From contig JAQJVL010000304.1 of assembly GCA_035578905.1 (NCBI GenBank), forward strand, positions 864,501 through 928,500: DNA of 64,000 bases, written 5' to 3'. How positions within the stretch are numbered: position 1 is the first letter of the stretch; each line of letters opens with the position of its first letter. The notes under the pieces are model-generated. The model saw only the letters and a list, made by a program, of their open reading frames with translations. It had not been told where the DNA came from and ran no database searches. This document shows positions 31,230 to 44,050 of this stretch, piece after piece. A program made the translations under genes and the position numbers. This stretch comes from Stictocephala bisonia. Taxonomy: Eukaryota > Arthropoda > Insecta > Hemiptera > Membracidae.

Positions 31230-34200
31230 TATTTAATGTTTACAAACATTTAATATCACGTATCTTACTATTACTTGCTAACAAAACAAAATATTTCATA
31301 GAGTGTTATTATTAACTTTATGGTTGTTAGTTAAAAGCCTTCACAAAAGTAATTATTTTCATAGTTAAATATTAATGCATTCTTACAAATATATTATAGT
31401 AATACATCATACTAACCTAAACAAACAAAAATGTATAGCTTTTACCACTATTAAAAACACCTAAAAAGTGAAAAAAACACAATAAATATTTCTAAAGAAA
31501 TATAAATATAATTCATATATCTACCTCAAACAGAGAAGAAGCGAGAAGCACAAAATACTGGCACCATTTAAATTTGTTCAACTGTCTATGGCGAAATTTA
31601 TCTTATGATCAAACTTGTTAAAGTATGGGAACGTGTACATAGGTGACAGAGAGAAATGGTAAATGGTCTAAAACCATCACGATATACTAAAAAATGTTTG
31701 TTCCAGGGAGGGGATGAAGGACGTGAAGAAGGGATGGAGAGGGTCAAAGCATTTTTACGTACATATTTAGAAAAAATTATAGAATTTGTTTTAACCCTGT
31801 TAAAGTTGTATTATCATATATTTCAAAAGTAAAAACTGAGTAACCAAACTAATAGCTTACAAAAGATAGTAAAATAAATATGGAAAATAGTAAAAAAATT
31901 CCTATATGTTTTAGTGATACCTCTGATAATGAGTACTTTTTAAAAAGAACATCTTTTTAGTACTTTCAAGATGAACTCTTTTGGTTTCTCAGATGTTTTA
32001 CTGGAGTAAATAATCCTCACATTACCTGTAAAAATGATCATTCCCCTTCTACAACCTACAAATTCTTGGCAATGTTTAAGATCATTTATAATGTCCTAAT
32101 TCACGCTGCATCGTAAGGCAGTGGCCATTTTAACAACTTTTCATCTCCGTTTAGCCTTGGATGTTGTCTTACCCTTTTAGAAACAACCATTACGTAGAAA
32201 AGGATAAATCCGCCAAATAAAGCCAATTTTAATTTCATTTATATTGAAAAAAATGTAAATGTTGCTTATACTGGCTTAAATGGGCCATAAGTAAAATATA
32301 TGCCAACAAGAATAATTATAACAAAGAATTTCTGAATTTAGAATGAAGCTTCGTGTGTTTCACTGATGCGACGCTGTGAATAAATATTGACAATTAATTG
32401 ATTAAATTAGGAATTCATTAAAATATAAAATAGTCTATGTGCAGCTAAATGAGTTTATTTTTTACGTTGCTAAATCAGTTGAAAGTGTTATTTATTTAAT
32501 AAGTTAAAATTTTATATGGACATTCTTTGTTTTTTCATTTAAAATTATTTTAATGTATTTATTATTTTAATAAAAAAATCTTATTATAACATTATATTAT
32601 TACTAAGAGACTATTTTAAATTAGTTTTAGTTCGTTGTTAGCAAAATGATTTGAAATGTACATAGTTCTATACGTATATACAAATACATTTTGTATTTAT
32701 TCATATTCGAACAGGTGAAAGATACAAAAACAGGTGACTGTTGAAGAAAATGTAGTCATTGGTTCTGGACACGTGAAAAACAATATGACGATGACTTGAA
32801 ATTAGTTGTGTACCAGGAATTAAAATTGTTATTTTTATATGTAACGTAACATTGGCGTCCAAAAAACTTTTGCCATCTGGTATCAAATAAATTTCAAACA
32901 AAATATATTTGTATAGTGTTAATGTGTTTGTATCATTGAATTCATTCTTAATACAACAGGTTAAACCGCTCTTTCAGCCAACAAAAAGTATTAGTTTACA
33001 TATTATGAAACACATTTATGTTATTTCACCTATCTAGTTTCTGAACAGATATTAAAACGAGTTTTTGCAGTATTTTTTGATGATTATATCTACTATGGAT
33101 CCCATTTTAAATAAAAAACGATAATTTTTCTAATAATAATTACGTTACTTGTCAATCTTAAGACTACTTAGAAAATTACGTAGGAATAAAAGTTTCAAAA
33201 AAAAGTGTTTATATTGTTATACATCTGCATGTCATTATAATGATGTATGGGGCTTTATACCAATTCTAATGTGACTAGGTAAAAAAACATAAATAAATAA
33301 AGTATTGTAAATTATATTTAGTTCTAATTACTATTCTAATCAATCAAACTGGTATTTTTCAATATTTGTTTTATAAACATCTTGCACATATTTTTTTTTT
33401 AATTAAATCCATATACTGATTTAGCTCACTGCTGTAGTATGCAACTAACATACAAATTATTTACAATAAAATTAAAGGGTACGTGTTGTATTAGATATTT
33501 ATTAGCTAAGTTAATGGAGCATGTATGAAGTCTTGTTATCATGCCCTGAGTGAAGGAGTGTTTGTAGAGAAAATCGATAGGTACAGGTTAATTGATCAAC
33601 AAATTGGAGTTGAAGTAAATTGGAAGGAGAATGAGGATCAGAGAAGAAACACTGACTGAATACTCAAGTGAGTCATTCACAAGGGAAACGTTCACAGCAT
33701 GGTGAGAATACATAAATACATTGGGGTAGACCGTGTAATATTTGGATAAATAATTGCCTATACACCAGAACTACAATAACCATTCCATTCTTATACACTG
33801 TATACCATACTACATTAATTATCATAGTAAGTGTAGTAACCAATCCATAATCCCAGACCCACTTGTAACTAACGATGTGAGTGTTCGTCAACATGTATAT
33901 GTACTCACCATGCAATGACGAAATAATACATAAATATAAACTTATTAAACTTGTTAAATTACTATTTATTGCATGAATATTTTATTTAATAAATAGTTAA
34001 CAAAATGCAGTATTGCATAAAAAATACTGTACATAACAAACTTAAGAACATTAGATAATCTAGGCTGTATTATTTATTTTTTTTTAGTATTTTGAAGTCT
34101 AATTGAAAACTAACATTAGCCACCATTTTAAAATACCAAAGTAGAAACTGGTACTATAAAATGAATGAGGTCACACCATTCCTCATAAATGTACCGGGTT

Positions 34201-35511
34201 TGAAGATAATATATGCAGGGGTGATAAGATATGATACATTATGGAAGAGTCATTTTCAGACAGACAGATGTAAAACTAAGCGTTTTAGGTCGTACATTAT
34301 TAGGAACGTTTTTCGTAGTTTTCATGAAGTAATCATATCCCTAATTCTTGAAGGTTTTTATGAGCACTATGTTTAAAATTAAATTTTAGAAACTCTATTA
34401 TCTAGGCTAAGAAAATATTATAACTTTAACCCACCAAAATTTCATAAATCTTTAAAAACAAGCACTGTTATAAACGAGATGCATGTCACGCATTGTTACA
34501 GAGTTTTGGAGACAATATACTTATGTAAACGTTAATGGGACGACAAGGGTTGACATGTGCTGCATCATTATAAACTAAATGAAGCTACCTTGTAAATATC
34601 TAATTGTACTCTCTAAATTGTATGCTTCAATACATTATGTCCCCCTTAACATAATGTAGAGGATAAGTTATTCTTGTTTAGGGATAATCATGTTAAGCCC
34701 GAAATGAAACGGAAAGAGGGCTTTCAAACAAGGAGGACGTTTTTCGATTGGTAGGTAAAAATAAACATTTGTACTGTTGGTGAATTATATGCATTATGGC
34801 AATTGGTTGAATAATATTTTCTATCCCAAACTCAGTAAACTAATGGTATTTTACTTGTTGGATGAAAATTACGTACAGATTTATAGCCCATGAGAGCCAA
34901 CGATGTAAATGTTCATTAGAAAAATAGATTACGTTAATGAAAGTATAATTACAAACATATTCAGAAGATGATGACCCCTTTTACTAGATTTGACAGGACT
35001 GTACAATTGTTGTGGAAATTTAAATCGTAAATCGAATTGTGAATTTAAATGGTCTTTATTACGTTTCAAACTCTGTGGCCGGTTCCATCATCAGGTGAAG
35101 AAAAGCGAATCTAAACACACACAAAAATTGATTCAATCAACATTTGTTTAACAGTCTAAGTAAACCGGTGTAAATATCATCAAATAGAAATATTTTTTCA
35201 GTATTTTGATTAGTTAGTAGACCTCTGTTTCCCGTTTAAAGTGTATCGCATAACTGGTTCCATAAACAACTGGTTATTGATTAGAGGCACAATACTTAGC
35301 ATCTAATGTGAGATTTCTGCGTGTATATGAAATGAATAGGGAACCTTGACATATTGCAAATAAAATACAGATTGTAAGTATATTGTTTACTTAAAATTAA
35401 ATGTATTAAAACTTTACTGAGTAACAAATTTAGTTAGAAGTTACGTATATTGCAAATTTAAATTTAAAATTTACTAAGTAAAGAAAATTTATACTTTGAA
35501 TGATGATTCAG
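31230..35511. other. AT-rich non-coding stretch
   Basis: No convincing gene. Open frames are short and unlike known proteins. At 35061-35095 the minus strand reads CCTGATGATGGAACC...GTTTGAAACG, a motif resembling the hairpin at 16355-16392 and retroelement ends. The second copy of the short duplication noted at 30715 lies at 32345-32455. Confidence 0.4.
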
Positions 35512-36009
35512 TATGTTTTGTAATTAACACATAAGATGTGTTTACAGTCATTATACGTGTTCTTGTTTATTTCAACTAGTTTTAACTAACAGGTATTTGG
35601 GGGGTTTAAGTGAATCGTATGTTTATAGTTAATATTTCTGTAACATTGATAAGATCGTAAAGTAACTCTTAATCATTCGTCCAAAGAAGAAGATAAATAA
35701 ATGAATTAAGATTGGACAAAATGTATATACTGCTACAACTGAAAAACATCCTTGTTAAGAAAGATCGTTCAAATAAGGAACAAAAATCTTTGAAGGAACT
35801 CTACTTGACTAAAGGACACATTATATACGATCATATAAATCCACATAAAATATCTTAGAAATCAAGTAAACCTAAAAAAACTCATATTTAAAGTTAAGTT
35901 TATTTTCCAAGAACTACTTTGCATAAAGAGGTAAACATAAATATGTAATGATAGTAAGACTTTTTTTTTTTTACACAGTAACTAGTTATAATGTTTAATT
36001 ATATCAGAA

Positions 36010-36255
36010 GTGGAAATCAAGGAACCTATGACCTTTTTTTATAAAATCAGAAACCTTATAACTAAAACTTTTAGAATCCCTAAAATCAGTAAAGTAATTT
36101 TTAGACAAGCTTATTTATACAATTTACGTAAATATTTTAGTCAATTACCTATTCATATAAAAAACTTTATCAATATAAAATTTTTTTGTTCTGCATTGCA
36201 ATCCTGGGTCCTTTTCCAAGAAAAAATTTACTTTTTAAATTCAGTAATATCCTAA
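36010..36255 (+). pseudogene. LINE reverse transcriptase C-terminal remnant (copy 1)
   Basis: About 80 codons containing TFRIPKISKVIFRQAYLYN, KYFSQLPIHIKNF and FFCSALQSWVLFQ. These resemble the extreme C-terminus of Jockey/CR1-type LINE ORF2 proteins ('...N.LP..IKN...+..FK..L+.WLL'). The second copy at 60706-60951 differs at about 8 residues, so it shows no sign of constraint. There is no reverse transcriptase core. Followed by an AT-rich 3' region to about 36640. Confidence 0.5.
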
Positions 36256-36799
36256 AAAACAGTTTGAATCTGTTAAACCAATAGTAATATTTTTCCTACC
36301 TATATTTTCTTATTTTTTACATTATTTATATACTTATTATTTTTTATATTAATATAAATCTAATGTTCATAACTTTGTATAAATTGTGGTATATACTGAC
36401 ACAGTATAAATATAATTTAATTTTAATTCAAGAGCAGCAGCTGTTGCAGAGAGCTCACAAGTTGTTTAAGTGAATCTGGACACTTTTTATTTCATTTTTT
36501 TTTAATAGTTGGACTCATGTTGGCCATATACTGGTAACCGGCCAGTATTATTTTCCAAGTTCTTGTCATATTTGTTTTTATAATTTTCATGTTATTGATG
36601 GAAATAAATCATTTATTCGTTTATTCAATTACAGAATTTAAAATAATTGCAGTTACTTTAATACATTTTGCTTACGGTATTTGCTTTTGCACTCAATTTG
36701 CGCATGTAACTCTAATAATATTGTGATAAAAAACGTATGAATAAAGAATTAATTGGATAAAAAGAATATTTCATTTTTCAATTTTCTTTATTTTATAAT

Positions 36800-37045
36800 T
36801 ATTTATTTGTCGTAAGAAGCCGATCGAAATATGTGTGAGTGTAGATTTGTAATGAGTGATATGGGTGAATGTAGTCATTTTTATAAACTAAAGCGACTAT
36901 TCTTTAGAAAGTATAATTAATTAATAGTTCAATGACAAATGAACAGCCGGTGGTCATCAGCTGATCCCTTTCTATATGTGTTATGACTCTGATTTGGATC
37001 GAGCTGGGATTTGCCCAACTACGCTACCTACCAATTTACTTTTTT
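36800..37045 (-). repeat. tRNA-derived SINE, minus strand (in copy 1)
   Basis: In reverse complement it follows the 15103-15378 SINE closely: head GTAGCGTAGTTGGGCAAATC, B-box-like CAGCTCGATCC, then 'gatcagctgatgaccaccgg' and 'ttgtcattgaactattaatt'. Present at the same place in copy 2, so the insertion predates the duplication. Confidence 0.85.
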
Positions 37046-37082
37046 CAAACCAGTATGCTACATTTCACGCATATACACACCT

Positions 37083-37142
37083 TAGTTTGTAGCAATGACA
37101 GTTTGTAGCAATGACAGTTTGTAGCAATGACAGTTTGCAGCA
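37083..37142 (+). repeat. 16-bp tandem repeat
   Basis: AGTTTGTAGCAATGAC repeats about 3.7 times. Copy 2 has only about 1.7 units at 61797, so the repeat expanded or contracted after duplication. Confidence 0.9.
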
Positions 37143-37725
37143 ACCATATTTACAACTGTAGGACGCTGGCCATTACATTGTACTTCCGAAGGGTATATTG
37201 CCATTTTGATGCCAACATTACATCAGTATAACTATGTGGTACCACAGTTTGTAGCAGTGACGGTGATCTAAATGTGGTCAGGGTTCATCGCTTGTTGTCA
37301 ACCATATTTACAACTGTAGGACGCTGGCCATTATATTGTACTTCCCAAGGGTATAATACCATTTTGATGCCAACATTACATCATTGTAACTATGTGGTAC
37401 CACAGTTTGTAGCAGTGACCTTGATCTAAATGTGGTCAGGGTTCATGGCTTGTTGTCAACCATATTTAAAACTGGCCATATTATTGCACGTCCCAAGGGT
37501 ATACTGCCATTTTGAGGCCAACATTATATCAGTGTAGAACATTATATGTGGTATAACAGTTTGTAGAAGTGATGCTGATATAAATGTGGTCAGGGTTCAT
37601 CGCTTGTTGTCAACCATATTTACAACTGTAGGACACTGACCATTATATTGTTCCTCCCAAGGGTATACTGCCATTTTGAGGCCAACATTACATCAATGTA
37701 ACTATGTGTTACAACATTTTAATAA
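37141..37725 (+). repeat. 158-bp tandem repeat, four units (copy 1)
   Basis: Unit starts (CAACCATATTTACAACTG) lie at 37141, 37299, 37457 and 37611. Units contain 'ggacgctggccatta', 'aagggtata.t.ccatttt', 'gtggtaccacagtttgtagc' and 'aaatgtggtcagggttcat'. The third unit lacks part of the front. The same four-unit layout occurs in copy 2, so the tandem predates the duplication. Confidence 0.92.
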
Positions 37726-39325
37726 GCACTAAACATTATGGCAACACAGAAGAAATAAACGCTTTACCGAAAAAATGTATTCGGTGAACCTTTTTTCATA
37801 TAAATTGTTAATATGAAGTTTCATTTTTATAAATTATAAACATCTTATTTTAAAGCATTACATCAAATTCTAGTAATTAGCCTACATTGATGCAACAGAA
37901 AGTTATACATATCCAAGGAATGTCTGTATTTATATTTAATACAGTCAACGGAAATGTCAACGACTTTATATCCATTGCTTTCTCTTTCATTTTATTAAAA
38001 AGTTCTGTTTAAGATGAATATTTTATCATTTAAACAAGTAAAATATAACTTGTTTCAGCAACTATTCACGTTAACGATGTGTATGGATAGTTAGAATATA
38101 TGCTACCTGTTATTTATTTAAAAAATACGCATAGATACAAATTCAAGTTGGTTTGGTGGAATTTTTATCAGAAAAGGGCAAAAACAACATGGCGTGATGT
38201 TGTTACATAAAAGACAAAGACTGCCGGAACGGTGGTATTTACTGAAATCATCAAACATGTTGTTTCCATTTGTCTCTGGCTCGGGTTTTATATTTATATG
38301 TCTTTGATGTCAACATGTGGTCACGAGTTAAGTGCGTTTAGTGCAATAATTTACATGAGAAATAATTTAAATTAAATGATACTCCTTTTTTTACCATATT
38401 ATTTAGTTTGCTGTCTAATTGATCAAATTAAATAACTACCTAAGGGTATGACAGTTTAGTGATGTGCACTTCTCTACATTGAAAGTGACATGTCAGTTAC
38501 ATAGTCGGTTATCTACACATCCACTGGCGTTTTGAAACCAGATGCTTGTATCTAAACACAACAATATATGTCTGTGTAAAGTCAATTTACTAAATATTTG
38601 TTTACTAAAAAATAATTAACTGTTATAACATAATGTTTTAAATTTTCCAGCAAAGTACGAGTAGGTTCTCAGCATTGATCTCAGAACACTAGATGTGGTT
38701 TTATTGGTCAGTTTATAAATTATGTAATATTTCAGTTCTTTTAATGTACCAAAACTATATACTGGTGTAGTATATTTGATTCCTTATTATGAAAGTCAAC
38801 AAAAATAAATCGATATTTAAACTATATAATTTTATGGGAGTCACAAGTAAATGTATATTTAGTGATATGTGGTGTAAGGATATAAAACGGTGTGTAAAGT
38901 CTAATATGTTTATGAAAGTTAATTCATTGTATTGTTAAAAAGTGTTTCGACATAGTTGCTGAAAAATTATAAGTTATAATTTAACTTTTTAAATGGTTCC
39001 TCCCACTGACTTAAAATACAAAAGTCCGAGGTAGAACATTGAGTGTTTGTAAGGTTACTCATTTGAGAAAAGGCAACATTCATACTCTTGAAATGGTAGA
39101 CAACGGTTGCATTAGAATGCAATGCGTATACTCTTGTATATTTAAAGAACGACAACATGAATTGTAAACACATCATTTTATGTTGATATTTATATATATA
39201 TAAGTGTCGTCATTTGTTGAGAGTTGTTCTTTGTTTGTGGAAGAATATTTTTAAAATGCCATATAACGATCAACCGTAGATTACGATTTTGTGTACTAAT
39301 AGTTAGTCTCAAGTTGGCAGACCTA

Positions 39326-41199
39326 CCAAATTACCTCATTGTAATGTTATATCATCAGTCAGATGTAAATTAAAATGTTAAATAACAAAATCAGACCCAT
39401 GACAAAATGTTTAAGCCATGTTATTGTTTATTTAACTAATTCTAAAAGTAATGTTTACATGGACGTGGATTGCTAATGAGAATCAACGAGCCTCTGTGGT
39501 TCAGCCAAATCCTTTCAAAACATGTTTGTTTTTGAGTTTTTCCTATAAACAAAGCCCTCCCCCCCTCCGGCACTGTAATACTAGCACAATACCTGGCAAT
39601 AGCTGGGCTTCACAACAAATACCTGTAAACGCATGACCACAAAGTAGCAGGATTATGGTTTATTTGAGTGGTTCCAGAGCAGATTTAACCTAGCACACCT
39701 AGTACGACCAATAAATGAATTACAACCGAAATTTAAACTGAGTTTTTAGGTTCAATTTTGGGGTCTTATACAGAGTATAAAACAAAGAATGAAGACGTGC
39801 ACTAACGTTTTGAAGCTGTACAATTTTAAGACAATTAATGACATTTTTGTTGTAAAAAGGTTTTTTTAATTACTTTAAAATATATATGTATAGATAAATT
39901 TGGGCTGAAATTATGTTTATAATTTACTACTCGTGTGATGTTAATTAGTCATTTAACTTGGCATGTAACAAGCGTAGAAGTTTGTTAAAATTACAAACTC
40001 TGCTTACGTTAATGGTCGTGTTAAATATTTCCATTATTCTGTTTACTAGAAATTTTACTTTTGCTGATTGTTTGTTTTCTACGACATACCCCATGGCGTG
40101 TTGCTGGGTACGTGTAACATTTATCTTTCGCAAACACAGGTTAAAACAAATGTTTTTTATTTACCTTTACTATTTTTTATTTGTTGTTTCTGTGTTTTAT
40201 ATCGGCCTCAAAGAAATTTTAGTAGGATAAATAAATAAATTTATAATGAAATAATTCAAATTTATGTAAATTAGTTATGCTTTAAAAGAAGTTATTTTAT
40301 TAATAAAAGAAGTATAATTTTCGGAGATAACATTGGCCCTGTGAAACCCGATCCTAATACACCAAGCCATACTTAAAAGGCAGTATAAACCTCTACTTTA
40401 TAGCATTCATATGTCCCTGTCTTATTTATATCCGTTATATCACGTTTTGAATAATAATAATAATAACTTTGCCTCCCTACAATCATATGCTGAATGAAAT
40501 ATTTATTTGTAGAACAATATTATTATACAGAGAATAATCGTTAAAAACAAATTATTATCCGTTTAAAAGGATAATAATTTATTCACACTTTTTGAAAGCA
40601 AACAAAAAGTGATCGTTGGATAAAATGATATAAAAAAACTATAGTACATTATAATAAAGTAAAAAACGATAAATCATTAGTATGAAATACTAGAAAATCA
40701 AATAAATAATTAGGTATTTTAAATCAAGTACAATTCTGTACTCGGAAAACTGCTCAACTCCGTAGTTAGATTAATTACTGTAGTTGATCACTGTAATTTA
40801 ATGGAGTAATTACCCATATTCATGGCATTACAGAAGTTAGAGCATTGTTTATTAGGTCGTAGTGATGTAACAGGTTGTTGGGATGTCCTTAGGTACCTTA
40901 GACTACAACATTAAAAGGTAATATTTCTTAAATATTATTTAGCTAACGTATTTTGACATATAGTTTAGAAGACATTAGTGAAGTGTGCTATTACTAATGG
41001 GCCTCACCGATTGGTTTAGAGCTCAACGACAATACATCTTGATAGAATTTAGTCTCCATAACTGTTTACTATAGACGTTTGTCGATCTAAAACCGTGTCT
41101 TACATATGTAGTTAAAAAGTGAATATAAACGTCGGTCTTAATATTTAACAAGTGTGTTTTTTTTTTTTTTTTCTTCAAACTATGAGTATGTTACTGAAC
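39326..41199. other. Non-coding stretch
   Basis: No gene recognised. A hydrophobic open frame at about 39958-40230 begins at a non-ATG codon in T-rich sequence and is most likely chance. Confidence 0.4.
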
Positions 41200-41335
41200 G
41201 CCACGCAGGCCTTTGACTTTGAATCCCAGGTGGTCGAAAGGTCTCATAAGTCAATATTATGGGCTTTAGTTAAAAATAGGTTCAAATCTTGGCCTGCGAT
41301 AAATGAGTTGATCAGTGATATTCACCTTGTACTCT
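41200..41335 (+). repeat. tRNA-like retroposon segment
   Basis: A GC-richer block with a B-box-like AGGTTCAAATCTTGG at 41278-41292, preceded by a weak A-box-like segment about 50 bases upstream. It may be a SINE head of another family. An open frame of about 130 codons (41152-41547) crosses this block and the next repeat, so it is not a gene. Confidence 0.35.
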
Positions 41336-41494
41336 ACCGGTCTCCCCCACCTTACTTTTCCAATTTTCACAAAGGTAGGCTATGGAGGAATAGGTGGAGT
41401 AAGGTTAAACAATTTAAAAAGGAAGGGAAAGGACAATGGAATGTACAATTCATGTTTCATGTTACAAATGGAGTATGCAAGATCATATACTCCA

Positions 41495-41935
41495 TTTTGG
41501 CGGAAAAAATGGAAACGCTTTCACAACAACGTTATTTTTTTACATAGATAATTTGATAATTTAATTTTTGTAGTATTTTTTCCATAAAATGTAATTTTTT
41601 ATCAGATTAATTTACTTAAAGCCGTTAAAAAAACGGAGAAATAACATTTCAAATTAGTTACTTTTAAATTAAAATGGCCACTACTCTGGAAAGGATAAAC
41701 CTTATGAAATCCGGTTTGCGGCAATTAATTTCTCTTGAAGGACCTTTTATTTTATACCAAACTCGACGTAGGCTTACATTGAAGATTTTCGTTGAACTCC
41801 TCGTGGGCCGTCCCCCTGAAAATATGAAAATCACAAGGTATGTTCTTTGTAACCAAGATAATGTACAAGATTTCACTTTTACAAATGAAGTCATACAAAA
41901 GTTATGAAATCGTTTCCATATTTTTGTCCACCCTA
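41495..41935 (+). mobile_element. DNA-transposon-like repeat with about 28-bp inverted ends
   Basis: The left end reads GGCGGAAAAAATGGAAACGC and TTTCACAAC. The right end in reverse complement reads GGTGGACAAAAATATGGAAACG and ATTTCATAAC, so the ends are inverted repeats. The right end runs into CCACCCTATATA, and a TATA flanks the left at about 41486, compatible with TA target preference (Tc1/mariner-like). Homologous to 21780-22440 in opposite orientation. The interior has a 77-codon open frame, MATTLERINLMKSGLRQL..., that is not preserved in the other copy. Non-autonomous. Confidence 0.6.
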
Positions 41936-42059
41936 TATAAAAAATCCTGCAGAATGTAGCTTTATTGAGGTGTTACTTGAATCATTTTAGATTTCATTAG
42001 TTATATAAAATGGGTTCTATTATTTATCAAGACAGTAACATTTAAAAGTTGTTTCCCAC

Positions 42060-42190
42060 TCATCCACACAAGCAGTGTTGATGACCCAACTAATCACAAT
42101 GCACTTATAACTTACAATAGCATGACCCACGCGCCCATACACGAACGATGGTGAGGATCCACCTACCCACCTACACATACACATCTGGTA
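42060..42190 (-). repeat. Decayed 36-bp G4 minisatellite block
   Basis: Recognisable as 'gatgacccaac', 'catgacccacgcgcccatacacg' and 'ggatccacctacccacc'. C-rich on the plus strand and strongly diverged, so the G4 motif is broken. Confidence 0.6.
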
Positions 42191-43049
42191 TCCTCACAAT
42201 ACATATCCACTTATTTGTTAAGTATGTGGTTTGGTATATAGGATTTCAATTTGAGCAATATCTGCTATGCAAATGAATATCTAAATGAATTAATAACAAC
42301 ACTAGTCTGACAAAATATAACTTCCACAATCCCCCTTTCAACGCCTTAAACTGCACATTAATCAATTACCCCCATAAAAGGACATAAATCAAGAAAGTTC
42401 ATATATTTAGTGAAGACATATGATCATAAAGTTATGTCATAAATGAAGATATCTTTTAAGAACATTTATTGTTCAGAATTATGGAAGGAGGATAGATTAT
42501 AATATTCCAAATTAATTGTCGATTGTGTATAAAGAGTGAATAGTTCGGACTACTGAATATGAACTGAACCATTGTTATCCTCACTTTGTAAGCAACGCTA
42601 TATTACAAATATAACGGTAATCAAAGAGTTAAATAAAAAACCCGACAAAGATTGGAATTTATCATATTTAAAAAATATTATGAGTCTATGCTGAGTAATT
42701 ATTTACAGCCTACGCAAAAATATTTAGCCATAACCTCTAGTAAGGTATCGTATTTATTACGTACGAGTTCAATGTTGTACTGTTACGATAAAAATCTGAC
42801 AAATTTAATAATCATAATTTACTTAAAAATAAAAAAGCCTTTACATCTCTTGATATACCATGAACGATTTCCATCTATTAACTTGTTTTAGTTTGTGTTT
42901 TGTTGTGAAACGTTTGAGTGCCATTAGTAATTACTCCAATCATGCCTTCCACCTCCTGAAGTATGTGTGAGTGTAAGTACGCTCACTTGTGTATCAAGGG
43001 CGTGTCAACTGTTTTAATGCGCACGTGAATGCCATTTCAAAGGCAAACA
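42191..43049. other. AT-rich non-coding stretch
   Basis: No feature seen. Confidence 0.35.
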
Positions 43050-43335
43050 ATACGAGTTGGTTTGGTGGCGGTTTCATCAGAAAAGGGCAAAACAATGTGG
43101 TGTGATGTTGTTTCATAAAAGACAAAGACTGCCGGAACTGCGGTATTTACTCAAATCATCAAACATGTTGTTTATATTTGTCTCTGGCTCGGGTTTTATA
43201 TTTATATGTCTTTGATGTAAACTGACATGTTTGTGGTCACCAGTAAAGTGTGTATAGTGCAATCATTTACAAGAGAAACAATCTAAATTAAATGATACTC
43301 CTTTTGTTTTACACATATCATTTATTTTCCTTAGT
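43050..43335 (+). repeat. Third, partial and older copy of part of the large unit
   Basis: Matches 38145-38390 and 62830-63080: 'gagttggtttggtgg', 'cagaaaagggcaaaa', 'aaaagacaaagactgccgga', 'tgtctctggctcgggtttta' and 'aaatgatactcctttt'. It is clearly more diverged than copies 1 and 2 are from each other. This piece is an interspersed repeat in its own right. Confidence 0.88.
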
Positions 43336-43539
43336 GTAATTCGCCAACCTAAACAACTACTAACAAGTATGCAAGGATATATGTTGTATTTGTTCTGAGA
43401 CAAGTACAACACCATGCGCAAACTACTTGGTACATTAACTTCTAGTTGACGTTTTTAACCTAATCACTTATTGTTAAAGTAAAAAAAAATCAATATATAA
43501 GTTAATTTATTAAGGATATATTTACCTAAACAGGTTGAT

Positions 43540-44050
43540 TTATATTGATTTAAAACTTATTTAAATTTTTTTTAATCGATTTAAACATAATGCATTTACT
43601 TATACATATAAAAATTATGTATCGTAACTGTTCATGTCATATGGATTATAACAAGACCAAATAATTAATGTTACGACTTCTAAAAGCCAAGAAAACAATG
43701 TCGAGATAAATATTTTTGTTTAATATTAAATCCAAAATGTTCTTAAACTTAGAATAAATATTACTATCAGCCACGTATTAAATTATATATTCACTACATG
43801 AATGATTTTTTTTTAGTAATAATGGTGGAAATCTTATGTAAAGTAAAAACTAATAAAAATATCGGTATTTTTTGTGTTCCAGCTAAAAAATCATTGAACA
43901 TATAATGAAATTTTGAAATTAATATGCCACAATGCATAATTATACAAGGGAAACAATGGTATGGTTGGAGTTTTCATAGGCCTCCAGTATTTTTTAAAAC
44001 AACCCTCAAACTTGGTGCATATAGTTTCTGAGCCGACAGCAGTAAATTTT
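43540..44050 (+). repeat. Old direct duplication, copy A
   Basis: Collinear with 45570-46030: 'aaaattatgtat', 'attataacaagaccaaataattaatgttacgact', 'tatcagcca', 'aataatggtg.aaat', 'gttcca.cta', 'aatggtatg.ttggagttttcataggcct' and 'ttctg..cc..cagcagt'. Many substitutions and gaps. No coding potential. It may be an old transposon family. Confidence 0.75.

Larger units (their letters stand above)
35512..39325 (+). repeat. Large duplicated unit, copy 1 (at least 3.8 kb)
   Basis: Collinear with 60211-64000 and very similar (a few percent difference by eye). Homology starts abruptly at 'tatgttttgtaattaacac' in both copies. Copy 2 is cut by the window end, so the right boundary is unknown but at least 39325. 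Contents in order: LINE reverse transcriptase C-terminal remnant, LINE-like 3' region, an inverted SINE, a 16-bp and a 158-bp tandem repeat, and AT-rich sequence. Confidence 0.93.

Noticed and set aside
30715..32455. Recent duplication of 30715-30815 at 32345-32455
   Set aside because: Similarity is limited to one block of about 45 bp plus scattered AT-rich matches. Noted as an old short duplication only.
39958..40230. 90-codon hydrophobic frame resembling a membrane protein
   Set aside because: It begins at a non-ATG codon in T-rich DNA; random T-rich sequence gives Phe/Leu/Ile-rich frames. No supporting signals.
41152..41547. 131-codon open frame on the plus strand
   Set aside because: It starts in a T run, crosses a tRNA-like repeat and then enters the DNA-transposon-like repeat. 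It has no recognisable domain.
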